Positions 14,342 through 23,732 of a DNA stretch of 37,623 bases are shown one piece after another. The notes below the pieces were generated by a model, which did no database searches, was not told the origin of the DNA, and saw only the letters and a list, made by a program, of their open reading frames with translations. The DNA comes from Silicimonas sp. (GTDB taxonomy: Bacteria; Pseudomonadota; Alphaproteobacteria; Rhodobacterales; Rhodobacteraceae), in the NCBI GenBank assembly GCA_013003245.1, contig JABDJX010000125.1:1-37623 (forward strand), in the 5' to 3' direction. Within the stretch, counting starts at the first letter, position 1, and the number at the start of each line of letters is the position of its first letter. The translations under genes and the position numbers were made by a program.

Positions 14342-15943
14342 TCAGCCAACAGCTTTCACATCGAATGCTGCTGCCATCAACTCGCGCGTGTAGTCGGTTT
14401 GAGGCGCATCGAAAATCGTATCCGCCGGACCTTGTTCTACCACATCGCCGCGTTTCATCACGATGACCTTGTGGCTTAGCGCGCGCACAACTTTCAGATC
14501 ATGGCTGATAAAGAGATAAGCCAGTGCGTATTTCTTTTGCAGATTGCGCAAAAGCTCGACGATTTGCACCTGTACCGTCATATCGAGCGCGCTGGTCGGC
14601 TCATCGAGGACCAGCAGGCGCGGGCGCAGGACCATGGCGCGCGCTATGGCGACGCGCTGACGCTGGCCGCCGGAAAACTCGTGCGGATAGCGATGCATAG
14701 ACGCCGGATCGAGGCCCACTTCGGTCATGATCTCGGCCACGATCTCGCGGCGATTGCGCGTGGGATCCACTTGATGGATCGTCAGACCCTCGGCGATGAT
14801 CTCTTCTACGGTCATGCGCGGAGACAGCGAACCGTAAGGGTCCTGAAAAACGATCTGCATGTCTGATCTGAGCGGACGCAACGCCTTGTTGGACAGACCC
14901 TGGATATTGTCTCCAAGAAAGATCACCGGTCCTTCGGACGAAATCAGGCGCATGATCGCCAGCGCCAATGTGGTCTTGCCCGATCCGCTTTCACCAACGA
15001 TGCCCACGGTTTCGCCTGCACGCACGGAGAGCGTCGCGGCATTCACCGCTTTGACGTGACCCACGGTGCGTTTCAAGAGACCACGTTGAATGGGAAACCA
15101 GATCCGCAGGTCTTCCGTTTCGGCGATGGTTTCTGCATTGTCAGGGACCGGATCAGGCACACCGGTGGATTCCGCAGAAAGCAGCTTTTGAGTGTAAGGA
15201 TGCTGGGGTGCGTCGAAAATCTCGGTCGTTGGGCCGCGCTCGACAATTTCGCCGTCCTTCATCACGCAAACGCGGTCGGCAAACTTGCGCACGATCGTCA
15301 GGTCGTGGGTGATAAAGAGCATCGACATGCCGAGGTCGCGTTTCAAATCATCGAGCAGTTCGAGGATTTGTGCTTGAATAGTGACGTCAAGCGCCGTTGT
15401 CGGTTCATCCGCGATCAGCAGTTCTGGCCCATTGGCAAGCGCCATGGCAATCATCACGCGCTGGCGCTGTCCGCCAGAAAGCTGGTGGGGATAGGCTGTA
15501 AGACGCTCTTCGGGGTTTACGATACCAACCTGATTGAGAAGTTCGATGATCTTGGCGCGCGCGGCAGCGCCAGTGAGGCCCTGATGCAGCAGGATGGATT
15601 CTGAGAGTTGTTTTTCCAGCGTGTGCAACGGGTTGAGCGAGGTCATCGGTTCTTGAAAGATGAAGCTGATGTCATTCCCGCGCACGCGGCGCAACTCTGC
15701 CTCATCGGCACCAACCATCTGAGCGCCGAGATAGGTGACCGAGCCTTCGATCTGTGCGCTATCGGGCAGAAGCGACACGGTAGAAAGCGCGGTGACCGAT
15801 TTGCCAGAACCTGACTCGCCGACGAGCGCGACTGTCTCACCGCGCTTTAGGTCAAAGGTAACACCTTTAACGGCGGGGTTGATCTTGCCGTCTTGCCGGA
15901 ACGAGACCGAGAGATCATGGACATCGAGAACCACTTCGCTCAT
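14342..15943 (-). CDS. yejF: Peptide ABC transporter, fused double ATPase (YejF type)
   Basis: Energises uptake by the YejB/YejE channel. 533 residues, close to E. coli YejF. Two complete ABC ATPase domains lie in one chain. The first has Walker [13 protein letters not shown] (about 42-53), signature [12 protein letters not shown] and Walker [13 protein letters not shown]. The second has Walker [13 protein letters not shown] (about 313), signature [12 protein letters not shown] and Walker [13 protein letters not shown]. The start at 15941-15943 ([15 protein letters not shown]) has AAAGGG upstream; the open frame above it crosses an intergenic repeat and is not coding. Last gene of the yejABEF order, separated from yejE by the 103-base repeat-bearing gap. 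A structured plus-strand region lies immediately downstream. Confidence 0.93.
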   Translation of the reverse strand: MSEVVLDVHDLSVSFRQDGKINPAVKGVTFDLKRGETVALVGESGSGKSVTALSTVSLLPDSAQIEGSVTYLGAQMVGADEAELRRVRGNDISFIFQEPMTSLNPLHTLEKQLSESILLHQGLTGAAARAKIIELLNQVGIVNPEERLTAYPHQLSGGQRQRVMIAMALANGPELLIADEPTTALDVTIQAQILELLDDLKRDLGMSMLFITHDLTIVRKFADRVCVMKDGEIVERGPTTEIFDAPQHPYTQKLLSAESTGVPDPVPDNAETIAETEDLRIWFPIQRGLLKRTVGHVKAVNAATLSVRAGETVGIVGESGSGKTTLALAIMRLISSEGPVIFLGDNIQGLSNKALRPLRSDMQIVFQDPYGSLSPRMTVEEIIAEGLTIHQVDPTRNRREIVAEIMTEVGLDPASMHRYPHEFSGGQRQRVAIARAMVLRPRLLVLDEPTSALDMTVQVQIVELLRNLQKKYALAYLFISHDLKVVRALSHKVIVMKRGDVVEQGPADTIFDAPQTDYTRELMAAAFDVKAVG

Positions 15944-15975
15944 GTTGTGCCCTTTGTTTCGCCGCGCTTGCGCGC

Positions 15976-16045
15976 GTCGACCAACTGGAGGGGCTCTGCC
16001 CCTCCAGACCTCCCCGCCATATTTTTGGACCGATGAAAGGCAAAG
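15976..16045 (+). repeat. Intergenic palindromic repeat, copy 1
   Basis: About 70 bases containing a perfect 9-bp hairpin, CTGGAGGGG (15985-15993) and CCCCTCCAG (15999-16007) with a 5-nt loop, followed by a tail with CCATATTTTTGGACC. The same element occurs in reverse orientation at about 36925-36993, with only a few differences plus a changed loop. It sits between yejE and yejF and looks like a REP-type element of the kind scattered through Rhodobacterales genomes. It might also act as an mRNA processing or attenuation site within the operon. Confidence 0.75.
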
Positions 16046-16046
16046 A

Positions 16047-17228
16047 TCATTGGAAAGTCTTTCTTGGGTCGAACGCGTCGCGGACACCTTCAAAGATGAA
16101 GACGAGGAGGGAGAGCATGATTGCAAAGGTGAAAAACGCGGTGAAGGCGAGCCAGGGGGCCTGGAGGTTTTGTTTGGCTTGCAGGGTCATTTCTCCGAGC
16201 GACGGGGCAGAAGAGGGCAGCCCGTAGCCGAGGAAGTCGAGCGAAGCGAGGCCGCCGATGGTGCCGGTGATGATGAAGGGCAGCAGGGTCAGCGTGGCAA
16301 CCATTGCGTTTGGCAGCATATGGCGGAACATGATGGTAGTGTTTGACACGCCCAATGCACGGGCTGCGCGGACGTATTCAAAATTGCGTGCACGCAAGAA
16401 CTCGGCACGCACCACACCCACCAACGATGGCCAGCCGAATAGGACAGAAAGAAAGACCAGCATCCAGAAACTTCGGCCGAAGATCGCAAACATGATGATG
16501 ATGACGTAGAGCGACGGTGTTGAGCTCCAGATTTCAAGAATGCGCTGGAACACCAGATCGATCCAGCCACCGAAAAAGCCCTGCACAGCGCCTGCCATAA
16601 TGCCGATGATCGAGGCAGCCCCGGTGACGATCAGCGTGAAGATGATGGAGAGCCGAAAGCCGTATATCACACGCGCCAATACATCGCGCTTGGTGTCATC
16701 GGTGCCAAGCAGGTTATTGCCGTCGGGTGCGGACGGGGCGGCGCCCTGAATATCGACGATGGTGTCGTATCGGTATGGGATGGGCGGCCAGAGAAGCCAG
16801 CCTTTGTCGACAGGCTCGCCCAAGGCGGTGCCACTTTCCTCAACTTCGGCCAAAATGCCTTCGGGATCGTCGTAGCAATCGATCACACCGCCCGTGACAA
16901 TCAGGCACTGGATGTCTTCGTACTGGTATTGCGCTTCGATCCGCAGATCGCCGCCGAAGGCGGTTTCGGGATAAAAGTTAAAGATGGGCATGTAGTATTC
17001 GCCCTGATGTTTCACCAAGATCGGTTTGTTATTGGCAATAAACTCGGCACAAAGGCTGAGACCGAAGAGGATTGAGAAGATAATCAGCGACCAATAGGCG
17101 CGCCGATTGCGTTTGAAGTTCCGCCAACGTCGTTGGTTGAGCGGTGAGAGCCAGCCTTGTTTGGGCGGGGGCGCATGTGTTGGTGTTTGATCAGTGGTGC
17201 CTTCCGGCTGAAGCTCGGGCATGGCCAT
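16047..17228 (-). CDS. yejE: Peptide ABC transporter permease (YejE type)
   Basis: One of the two membrane subunits of the importer, 393 residues. An N-terminal cytoplasmic stretch ends in PLNQRRWRNFKRNRRAYWSL, followed by the first membrane helix (about 48-65). A periplasmic part with the DDTKRDVLARVIYG motif then leads to the binding-protein-dependent transport domain (about 195-390) with the EAA-type loop RAARALGVSNTTIMFRHMLP. The E. coli protein is about 50 residues shorter; here the extra length is in the N-terminus and in a periplasmic insertion containing two cysteines (EDIQCLIVTGGVIDCYDD). The ATG at 17228 has GGGAGG 9 nt upstream and begins 4 nt after yejB; ATG 17222 is an alternative. 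Confidence 0.92.
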   Translation of the reverse strand: MAMPELQPEGTTDQTPTHAPPPKQGWLSPLNQRRWRNFKRNRRAYWSLIIFSILFGLSLCAEFIANNKPILVKHQGEYYMPIFNFYPETAFGGDLRIEAQYQYEDIQCLIVTGGVIDCYDDPEGILAEVEESGTALGEPVDKGWLLWPPIPYRYDTIVDIQGAAPSAPDGNNLLGTDDTKRDVLARVIYGFRLSIIFTLIVTGAASIIGIMAGAVQGFFGGWIDLVFQRILEIWSSTPSLYVIIIMFAIFGRSFWMLVFLSVLFGWPSLVGVVRAEFLRARNFEYVRAARALGVSNTTIMFRHMLPNAMVATLTLLPFIITGTIGGLASLDFLGYGLPSSAPSLGEMTLQAKQNLQAPWLAFTAFFTFAIMLSLLVFIFEGVRDAFDPRKTFQ

Positions 17229-17232
17229 TGCG

Positions 17233-18318
17233 TCAAGCCTCCCGTTTCTCAAAATCGATGCGTGGGTCGACGAAGACGTACATCAAATCAGACAGGATGC
17301 CGACCAACAGCCCGACAAGACCGAAGGCGAAAAGCGTGCCGAAGATCACCGGATAGTCGCGCGCAACGGCTGCTTCAAACCCGAGACGGCCCAGACCATC
17401 GAGCGAGAAGATCGTTTCGATGATCAGCGATGAGCCAAAGAAAATGCCGATGAAAAGCGAAGGGAAGCCCGCGATGACGATCAGCATGGCGTTACGGAAA
17501 ACATGGCCATAAAGCACTTTGCTTTCGCTCAATCCCTTTGCCTTGGCGGTGATCACGTATTGCTTTCGGATCTCATCAAGGAAAGAGTTCTTGGTCAACA
17601 GCGTCAGCGTGGCGAACCCGGCAATTGACGAGGCGATCACTGGCAAGGCGATGTGCCACATATAGTCGGCAATTTTGCCAAAAAACGAGAGCGTTTCAAA
17701 ATTGTCTGATGTTAGTCCTCGAAGCGGGAAGATTTGATAATATGAACCGCCTGCGAAAAGCACGAGCAACAGGATTGCAAAGAGGAACCCCGGGATCGCG
17801 TAGGCGACGATGATCAGCCCGCTTGTCCAGGTGTCAAAGTTTGAGCCGTCGCGCACCGCCTTGTGGATGCCCAATGGGATCGAGATGGCATAGGCGATCA
17901 GCGTGGACCAAAGCCCGAGTGTAATACTGACGGGCATTTTCTCGATGACCAGATCGACAACGCTGACCGATCGGAAATAGCTCTCTCCGAAATCAAAGCG
18001 CATGTAGTTCCACATCATATCGACAAAACGCTTCCAAGCAGGCTTGTCGAAGCCGAACTCGCGCTCCAGTTCCTCGATGAACTCTTTGGGCAGCCCGCGG
18101 CCGCCAATATACCCACTGTCGCTATCGAGCGTATCAACTTCAATGTCGCCGCCGCCGCCCGAGATCGTCTCGGAAACGTCACCGCCGCCCTCAAGCCGGG
18201 CAAGGATTTGTTCGATTGGTCCACCGGGAACGAACTGTGTCAGAGTGAAGTTGATCAGCATGATCCCGAAAAGTGTCGGGATGATCAGTAATAGCCGTCT
18301 GACAATATAGGCGCCCAT
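17233..18318 (-). CDS. yejB: Peptide ABC transporter permease (YejB type)
   Basis: Second membrane subunit of the importer, 361 residues, matching the E. coli length. It starts [20 protein letters not shown] with the typical first helix of this permease class. A periplasmic stretch with an unusual Gly-rich, acidic insertion ([20 protein letters not shown] split around residues 43-62) follows. Then come the transport domain with helices from about 140 onwards and the EAA loop [20 protein letters not shown] (about 255-275). Its ATG directly abuts the yejA stop (TAAATG), so the two are co-translated. A glycine-rich segment next to the membrane domain is seen in family members, so I do not regard it as damage. 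Confidence 0.93.
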   Translation of the reverse strand: MGAYIVRRLLLIIPTLFGIMLINFTLTQFVPGGPIEQILARLEGGGDVSETISGGGGDIEVDTLDSDSGYIGGRGLPKEFIEELEREFGFDKPAWKRFVDMMWNYMRFDFGESYFRSVSVVDLVIEKMPVSITLGLWSTLIAYAISIPLGIHKAVRDGSNFDTWTSGLIIVAYAIPGFLFAILLLVLFAGGSYYQIFPLRGLTSDNFETLSFFGKIADYMWHIALPVIASSIAGFATLTLLTKNSFLDEIRKQYVITAKAKGLSESKVLYGHVFRNAMLIVIAGFPSLFIGIFFGSSLIIETIFSLDGLGRLGFEAAVARDYPVIFGTLFAFGLVGLLVGILSDLMYVFVDPRIDFEKREA

Positions 18319-20226
18319 TTATTTTAGCGCCCCTGCAGCCCGCAATGAATCTAGCTTCTCTTGATTGATCCACCAATACTCCAAGTGGCCAAGGCCAAAT
18401 TCCGGAAGGTTCTCGGGGTATTCGTACATATCGTAGTAGGCCACCCAGTTCTTTTGAAGAGCCCAGACTGGCACGATGAAATAATCATAACGCATAATAC
18501 GGTCGATGGCGCGCACGGCTGTTGCAAGTTCATCGTAAGTTTCAGCTTCAACGACAACTTTGGCCAACTCATCAACCACCGGGTTGCAGTAGTTTGCCGG
18601 GTTAAAGATGTCTTCTCGATCTTCACAGCCGTACTTCTGTTCCAAGCCCGACCCTTCAATTAGCCCACTGCCGTAGCCGCCGAAGAGAATGTCATAGTCG
18701 TTGCTCTGACGGCGGTTCTGGTACTGGGCAGGATCAATCCGGTCATAGACGACATTAACTCCAAGCGCCTTCAAGTTCTCAACATAAGGCAGAATGATCC
18801 GATCAAAGCTTTGCTGATCTTCGATTATTTCGATATCGAGCGTCGAGCCGTCAGCGTCGCGTAGCAGACCGTCATCTCCCGGTGAGTAGCCTGCCTGTTC
18901 CATCAAAGCGAGTGCGCGACGAATTGCTGCCCTATCGCGTGGACGTGAACTGCCGCTGTTGGGAACAAACACCTCTTCTGTAAAGATCGCTTCCGGCAAT
19001 TGGGCGCGGTAGGCTTCTAAAAGAGCAAGTTCGTCGCCCTCGGGCAGGCCAGTGGCACGTAGACGGTCGTTCTCCCAGAAGCTGGCACGGTGAAAGAAAA
19101 GTCCATATTGAAGGTTTTCGTTGGTCCATTCGAAATTGAACACTTCCCCTAATGCACGACGCACGTTTCTGTCGGCAAACTTGTCGCGGAACATGTTGAA
19201 TACGAAACCTGTAGCACCAGGCAGAGCGCCATCGGGCAGTTCTTCTTTTATGACAGTGCCATTTCGCACGCCTGGGAAGTCGTAGCGCGTTGCCCAGTTG
19301 AGAGAAGAGTTCTCGCGTCGAAATGTGTATTCACCTGCTTTGAAGGCTTCGAAAGCTGCAGAGCTGTCTCCGAAATACTCGACCCGGATCCGGTCATAGT
19401 TGCCATGTCCACGCTTCAGGTAATGATCTTTGCCCCAATAGTCTGGATTGCGGGCATATATGATCTGGCGCCCTGCATCGAGGCTATCGAGAACGTATTC
19501 GCCGGTGCCCGGTCCGATCTCCAGCCGGCTCTCATCCAATCGAGCGCCGGTCTCTTCGTACCAATGCTGTGGAAAAGCAGGAAGCGACCCCATCGTTTCG
19601 ATCAGGCTGCGGCGCGGAAATCCGTCGGCAAACGTGAATTTGAGCGTGTATTCATCAAGCAGTTCGGCCTTTGCGACAGCTTGCTTGACAAACGCCGCAT
19701 AGGACGGCGTGCCTTGTTCCTTCAAAAGCTCAAACGAAAAGAGCACGTCTTCAGCAGTCATCTTCTCGCCGTCAGAGAACATCACGTCGCGTCGCATGTT
19801 GAAAACAACCCAGTCCCGGCTCTCCGGGTACTCTATCGTTTCGCATAGCAGACAGTAGATTGATCCAACCTCGTCGGACGTACCGACCATCATGTCTTCG
19901 TAGCCGATGGTTGAGAACATGCCCCAGTTTCCTATGCCTGTGGCATAAGGATTCATGCTGTCGAAGGTGCCAATGGCCGGCAAACTGATCTCGCCTCCGA
20001 CGGGCGCGTTCGGGTTCACATACTCAAGGTGAGGATCGCCGGGTGAGTATTTCAGTTCGTCGTATTCGTTATAGCCGTGGCTTACGATGATATTCTCGTG
20101 GCTTTCGGACCATGCATGACCTGCTCCAATAAAAAAAGCTCCAATGCTTAAGACGCCAAAGGTGATGCGACAGCACCAGGACACTTCAGGTGTTGCAGCG
20201 ACTGCGCGGGACGGGCGCTTTTGCAT
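18319..20226 (-). CDS. yejA: Periplasmic peptide-binding protein (YejA type)
   Basis: Solute-binding protein that delivers oligopeptides or muropeptides to YejBEF. 635 residues from the ATG at 20224-20226, with AGGAG upstream. A positively charged start, a hydrophobic stretch (ITFGVLSIGAFFIGAG, about 22-37) and an Ala-x-Ser-like cut site after GHAWSES form a Sec signal. The mature protein follows the SBP family 5 pattern: HGYNEYDELKYSPGDPHLEYVNPNAPVGG, MNPYATG, the AEDVLFSFELL segment, and DRIRVEYFGD. Relatives in E. coli import microcin C and in rhizobia have been linked to murein peptide uptake, so peptidoglycan recycling is a reasonable guess. First gene of the yej operon. Confidence 0.92.
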   Translation of the reverse strand: MQKRPSRAVAATPEVSWCCRITFGVLSIGAFFIGAGHAWSESHENIIVSHGYNEYDELKYSPGDPHLEYVNPNAPVGGEISLPAIGTFDSMNPYATGIGNWGMFSTIGYEDMMVGTSDEVGSIYCLLCETIEYPESRDWVVFNMRRDVMFSDGEKMTAEDVLFSFELLKEQGTPSYAAFVKQAVAKAELLDEYTLKFTFADGFPRRSLIETMGSLPAFPQHWYEETGARLDESRLEIGPGTGEYVLDSLDAGRQIIYARNPDYWGKDHYLKRGHGNYDRIRVEYFGDSSAAFEAFKAGEYTFRRENSSLNWATRYDFPGVRNGTVIKEELPDGALPGATGFVFNMFRDKFADRNVRRALGEVFNFEWTNENLQYGLFFHRASFWENDRLRATGLPEGDELALLEAYRAQLPEAIFTEEVFVPNSGSSRPRDRAAIRRALALMEQAGYSPGDDGLLRDADGSTLDIEIIEDQQSFDRIILPYVENLKALGVNVVYDRIDPAQYQNRRQSNDYDILFGGYGSGLIEGSGLEQKYGCEDREDIFNPANYCNPVVDELAKVVVEAETYDELATAVRAIDRIMRYDYFIVPVWALQKNWVAYYDMYEYPENLPEFGLGHLEYWWINQEKLDSLRAAGALK

Positions 20227-20350
20227 GGGTCGGCTTCTCCTATTCACGCACCAATATGTGCTGATTTGTTAAATTTGTACGTAAATTCGCAAATGTCGAG
20301 AAATCAGTTCGATATACCTGTGAACTCTTGGTGAGGGTGGCGTGTGCAAC

Positions 20351-20379
20351 AAAAAAAGCCGAGTGTGATACACCCGGCT
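20351..20379 (-). terminator. Intrinsic terminator of cycM
   Basis: On the minus strand, AGCCGGGTGT and ACACTCGGCT form a 10-bp stem (one G-T pair) with a 3-nt loop, followed by seven T. This is the clearest terminator in the window and lies 27 bases after the cycM stop. Confidence 0.88.
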
Positions 20380-20405
20380 GTTTTTCCGTTAAATAGGGGC
20401 TTTCC

Positions 20406-20921
20406 TTAACCGCCCTGACCCTCAAGCCAGGCAATCAGGTTTGCACGGTCTTCGATCTTTGACATTCCGTTATAGGCCATCTTGGTTCCGGGCGCATACC
20501 CTTTTGGGTTTGCAAGAAAACCGTTCAGGTTTTCTGGTGTCCAGACATCGGCCACCTCGACCAGGCTGCCAGAGTAAGCATACCCCTGCGCCGAAGCCAC
20601 TTGGCGACCGACGACACCTGTCAAATAAGGCCCTGTGCCGTTCGCGCCTTGTTCAAGCTTGTGGCAGGCTTGGCATTGACGCCACAGTCTTTCTCCTGCC
20701 GCAGCGTCTGCAGATGCGAAAACCTCTCCAAAGGGCACTTCGGCCACTTCTTCGGTCGCCTCTTCCGCACCAGTATCAATGGTGTACGCCTGATGATGCT
20801 CACCGTCGTGCGATTCTGCCTGGTGATAGATGAATTCGGCGGCGAAACCACCAAGTAGGAAAACCAGGAAGGCGCCACAAAAACCGCCCAGTAGTTTCGT
20901 CATTGTCATAGTGTCGAACAT
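20406..20921 (-). CDS. cycM: Membrane-anchored cytochrome c (CycM/c552 type)
   Basis: Electron carrier tethered to the periplasmic face of the inner membrane, able to connect the bc1 complex with terminal oxidases. 171 residues beginning MFDTMTMTKLLGG, the conserved start of this Rhodobacterales family (Paracoccus c552). A membrane anchor spans about 10-30, then an acidic linker (about 35-75), then a class I cytochrome c domain with haem site CQACH (83-87) and the axial methionine in GTKMAYNG (Met148). GGGA 6 nt before the ATG supports the start; an ATG four codons upstream is possible. Divergent from pheA over about 120 bases, and ended by a strong terminator. Confidence 0.92.
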   Translation of the reverse strand: MFDTMTMTKLLGGFCGAFLVFLLGGFAAEFIYHQAESHDGEHHQAYTIDTGAEEATEEVAEVPFGEVFASADAAAGERLWRQCQACHKLEQGANGTGPYLTGVVGRQVASAQGYAYSGSLVEVADVWTPENLNGFLANPKGYAPGTKMAYNGMSKIEDRANLIAWLEGQGG

Positions 20922-21041
20922 GTCGCGTCCCATTTGGTCCGTTCTTGCGCGCTATCTATCCGCTTCCCTTGCCCGTCTTCAAGAGGTAAAGCCGCGACCA
21001 ATCGCCCTTGTTGCCGCAGAGTTAACGGAGCCTTTGAAATC

Positions 21042-21872
21042 ATGAGCGACCGGATCGCTTTTCAGGGAGAACTTGGTGCCTATTCGCATCAGGCCTGTGC
21101 CGAGACCCATCCCGGCATGGATCCTTTAGCGTGCCGCACTTTTGAGGAGGCGATTTCAGCTGTGCAGACAGGCGAAGCGGCGTTGGCGATGCTGCCGGTT
21201 GAGAACTCGACCTATGGCCGGGTTGCGGACATTCACCGGCTTTTGCCGGAAAGCGGACTGCACATCATCGACGAGGCGTTTGTGCGCGTTCACATCAACC
21301 TGCTTGGCGTCAAAGGCGCAAAGATCGAAGACGTTCAAGAGGCATACAGCCACTTGGTGCTGTTGCCCCAATGCGGCACCTTCCTGCGCAAACACAACAT
21401 CACCGGCCGTGTCAGCCCCGATAACGCGCGGGCCGCCCGCGAAGTGGCCGAGGCAGGTGACAAGACACAGGCGGCACTGGCCTCAGAATTGGCAGGTGAG
21501 GTCTATGGACTTGACGTGCTTGCGCGACACATCGAGGACAACGATCACAACACAACGCGGTTTTTGGTCATGTCGCCCAAGCCTGACATGTCCCGGCGTT
21601 CAGAGAAGATGATGACAACTTTTGTCTTTCGCGTGCGCAACATCCCCGCAGCGCTTTATAAGGCCATGGGTGGATTCGCGACCAACGGCGTGAACATGAC
21701 TAAGCTGGAAAGCTACATGGTCGATGGTTCGTTCTCGGCCACTCAGTTTTATGCCGATATCGATGGCCATCCCGAGGATCGCTCGGTCCAATTGGCGATG
21801 GAAGAGTTGGATTACTTCACGTCAGAGGTAAAGGTTTTGGGCACGTATCCTTCAGACCCCGGACGCCCCTAG
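21042..21872 (+). CDS. pheA: Prephenate dehydratase
   Basis: Converts prephenate to phenylpyruvate in phenylalanine synthesis. 276 residues, single-function (no chorismate mutase part). The catalytic domain begins IAFQGELGAYSHQA (5-18) and contains MLPVENSTYGRV (about 51-62) and the TRF motif in HNTTRFLVM (about 170). A C-terminal ACT domain (FVFRVRNIPAALYKAMGGFATNGVNMTKLESYMVDG split around 190-226) should bind phenylalanine for feedback control. The start is ATG 21042 with CGGAG 11 nt upstream; the longer open frame above runs through the cycM promoter. The stop TAG shares the CTAG at 21869-21872 with the convergent dehydrogenase. Confidence 0.94.
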   Translation: MSDRIAFQGELGAYSHQACAETHPGMDPLACRTFEEAISAVQTGEAALAMLPVENSTYGRVADIHRLLPESGLHIIDEAFVRVHINLLGVKGAKIEDVQEAYSHLVLLPQCGTFLRKHNITGRVSPDNARAAREVAEAGDKTQAALASELAGEVYGLDVLARHIEDNDHNTTRFLVMSPKPDMSRRSEKMMTTFVFRVRNIPAALYKAMGGFATNGVNMTKLESYMVDGSFSATQFYADIDGHPEDRSVQLAMEELDYFTSEVKVLGTYPSDPGRP

Positions 21873-22909
21873 ACGTATTGGCGAAAGACTCGCTCGGCTT
21901 GTGCCCAAACGCCGCCGCCTATGCTGTCCAGTTCCAATAGATATGGCAAAAGCTGCTCGGCAAAGTCAAAGCTGCTTTCCACGGGCAACATTGACGGCAA
22001 ATTGTCGATGGCCATCACATCCAGCGGGGGTGGGCCCGCTGTGACGCGGACCACGGGATCGTTGAACGTGGTTGAGCGGTCATAAACCGGCACCGGGTTA
22101 TAGTCGCTTCCCGGATCGCAAGACACATCTGCGATCACCCTCAGCGCGCGGTTAGCGTTCACAGCCTCAATCGGCACAAAGACCGGTACACCGGGGTTGG
22201 CTAGGATGCAGTTGACGAACATCTCATGCTCTAAAATTTCCGGGAATGGCCCGCCGTGCGCTGTTTCGTCCATGTCCCACTCGGTCACTGGCAGGCCAAG
22301 CGCACGACACAAATCAGCTGCACCTGACCCAACTCGCCCTTTGGCACCAATGATAATTACGCGCGGCTTGGCAGCACCGAGCGCGCCGAACAGTTCCTCA
22401 AGCAATGCCTCCTTCCCCGTATAGGTCTCCACCGGGCCAAGTGTTTCGCCGCGTCGCTGCGCATCAAACGCCATCAAGCCAACTGCAGCGCCTGCAAAAC
22501 CGGCCCAATAGCCAAAGGCGGCCACACGCCTGCCGTTTTGATCGACGAGGTTCTCCAAGTCATAAAGGGTCCCGCCGCCGCGCCTGAAGCGGGCCAAAAG
22601 GGCAGGGCCGTCGGGCTGGCCTTTGTAGGCGTGCCCGAACATGATGTGGCGATGGCGCAGGTCAGGGCCGTTTGGATCAAGCTCTTTGAGGCCAAGAACG
22701 ATCACATCTTTCGGCGCGTTAACCCATGAGGACGCAGGCTTAATCGATGCTCCGGCTTGCGCATAACCGTCGATCGAAATAGCCCGACTGGGGCTTTCTT
22801 CGACCGTCACTTGGTGGCCCGCATTCAAAAGTGCCGCGGCACCCTCAGGTGTCAGGGCAACCCGCTGCTCCATCGGGCGTTCTTCCGCACGAACCCAGAT
22901 GTGTGCCAT
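21869..22909 (-). CDS. Saccharopine dehydrogenase (L-lysine-forming type)
   Basis: 346-residue NAD-dependent dehydrogenase of the alanine dehydrogenase/saccharopine dehydrogenase fold, acting between lysine plus 2-oxoglutarate and saccharopine. In Rhodobacterales, which make lysine by the diaminopimelate route, the role is more likely lysine breakdown or osmotic stress. Seen: N-terminal WVRAEERPMEQRVALTPEGA (5-24), HIMFGHAYKGQ (about 87-97), the YDLENLVD and AAFGYWAGFAGAAVGL segments, and the nucleotide-binding IIIGAKGRVGSGAADL (about 187-202). Near the C-terminus are DVSCDPGSDYNPVPVYDRSTT (split) and DNLPSMLPVESS. Its ATG shares one base with the stop of the GntR-type gene, so the two form an operon and that regulator probably controls it. 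Confidence 0.9.
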   Translation of the reverse strand: MAHIWVRAEERPMEQRVALTPEGAAALLNAGHQVTVEESPSRAISIDGYAQAGASIKPASSWVNAPKDVIVLGLKELDPNGPDLRHRHIMFGHAYKGQPDGPALLARFRRGGGTLYDLENLVDQNGRRVAAFGYWAGFAGAAVGLMAFDAQRRGETLGPVETYTGKEALLEELFGALGAAKPRVIIIGAKGRVGSGAADLCRALGLPVTEWDMDETAHGGPFPEILEHEMFVNCILANPGVPVFVPIEAVNANRALRVIADVSCDPGSDYNPVPVYDRSTTFNDPVVRVTAGPPPLDVMAIDNLPSMLPVESSFDFAEQLLPYLLELDSIGGGVWAQAERVFRQYV

Positions 22910-23676
22910 CAGCGTTCGCCTTCGTGTTGCAGGCGTTGCTTGGCAATCCGTTCGTTCTGCTCGGCTTTCAGATTGTCGGTGAGTGCCGCGGAGACAAAAT
23001 CCATATGCTGCTCGACGGCTGCGCGCACGGCATCCGCGTCACGCGCTTGCAAGGCATCGTTTATCGCGCGGTGCTGATCCAAAAGCATCGTACGCGTCGT
23101 CTTTTGCCGGAACATGATCTGACGATTGTAAAACACACCCTCGCGCAGCAATTCGTACATCGAGCGCATCATGTGCAGCATCACCACATTGTGGCTGGCC
23201 TCGATGATTGCAAGGTGGAAATCGGCATCAAGACGCGCCTCTTCCTTAGGGTCACGCTTTTTATGCGCCGTCTCCATCTTGAGAAAAATCTGGTTCACAA
23301 CCTCAAGATCGGTGTCCGAGGCAAGCCGTGTGGCGCGCTCGGCGGTCAATCCCTCCATATCTCGCCGAAACGACACGTAGTCGAACACCGCCTCGATGTG
23401 GCTTTCAAAAAGCCGGGTCAAAGCGGGCGAAAAGGCTGAGCCCAGAACATCAGCGACAAAAATCCCCGAATTGGCCTTTGCAGTCAGAAGGCCGGTTTCC
23501 TGCAGTTCCGAGACAGCTTCGCGCAGCGATGGGCGAGAGACGCCAAAGCGTTCGGACAATTCGCGTTCGGACGGCAGCCGCTCTCCCGGGCGCAGAACGC
23601 CGCGCAGAATCAGCAGCTCGATCTGGCGGACGACTGACTTTGAAAGCTTCTCGGGCTGAATTTTCTCAAAGGGCAC
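22909..23676 (-). CDS. GntR-family regulator, FadR/PdhR subfamily
   Basis: 255 residues. The N-terminal winged helix has RPGERLPSERELSERFGVSRPSLREAVSEL, split here around residues 33-62. The C-terminal all-helical FCD ligand domain has acidic and histidine positions expected for metal/ligand binding: DADFHLAIIEAS near 152-163, the HRAINDAL segment, and EQHMDF. Start: GTG at 23674-23676 with GGAGT 6 nt upstream; the longer frame reaches into the rimO 3' end and looks non-coding. It is followed with a one-base overlap by saccharopine dehydrogenase, so the likely job is control of that gene in response to a lysine- or amino-acid-related signal (inference). Confidence 0.9.
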   Translation of the reverse strand: MPFEKIQPEKLSKSVVRQIELLILRGVLRPGERLPSERELSERFGVSRPSLREAVSELQETGLLTAKANSGIFVADVLGSAFSPALTRLFESHIEAVFDYVSFRRDMEGLTAERATRLASDTDLEVVNQIFLKMETAHKKRDPKEEARLDADFHLAIIEASHNVVMLHMMRSMYELLREGVFYNRQIMFRQKTTRTMLLDQHRAINDALQARDADAVRAAVEQHMDFVSAALTDNLKAEQNERIAKQRLQHEGER

Positions 23677-23732
23677 AACGTAACTCCAGGCATTGAGAGA
23701 GCGTAAATTGAGAGCGAAGCGATCACAATGCC

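Noticed and set aside
15944-16126. N-terminal extension of the yejF frame
   Set aside because: The extra codons cross the palindromic repeat and the end of yejE; YejF proteins begin at [13 protein letters not shown]-like sequence with a ribosome-binding site at 15943.
20255-20300. AT-rich near-palindrome AATTTGTACGTAAATT upstream of yejA as an operator
   Set aside because: Short and expected by chance in an AT-rich promoter; no second copy to support it.
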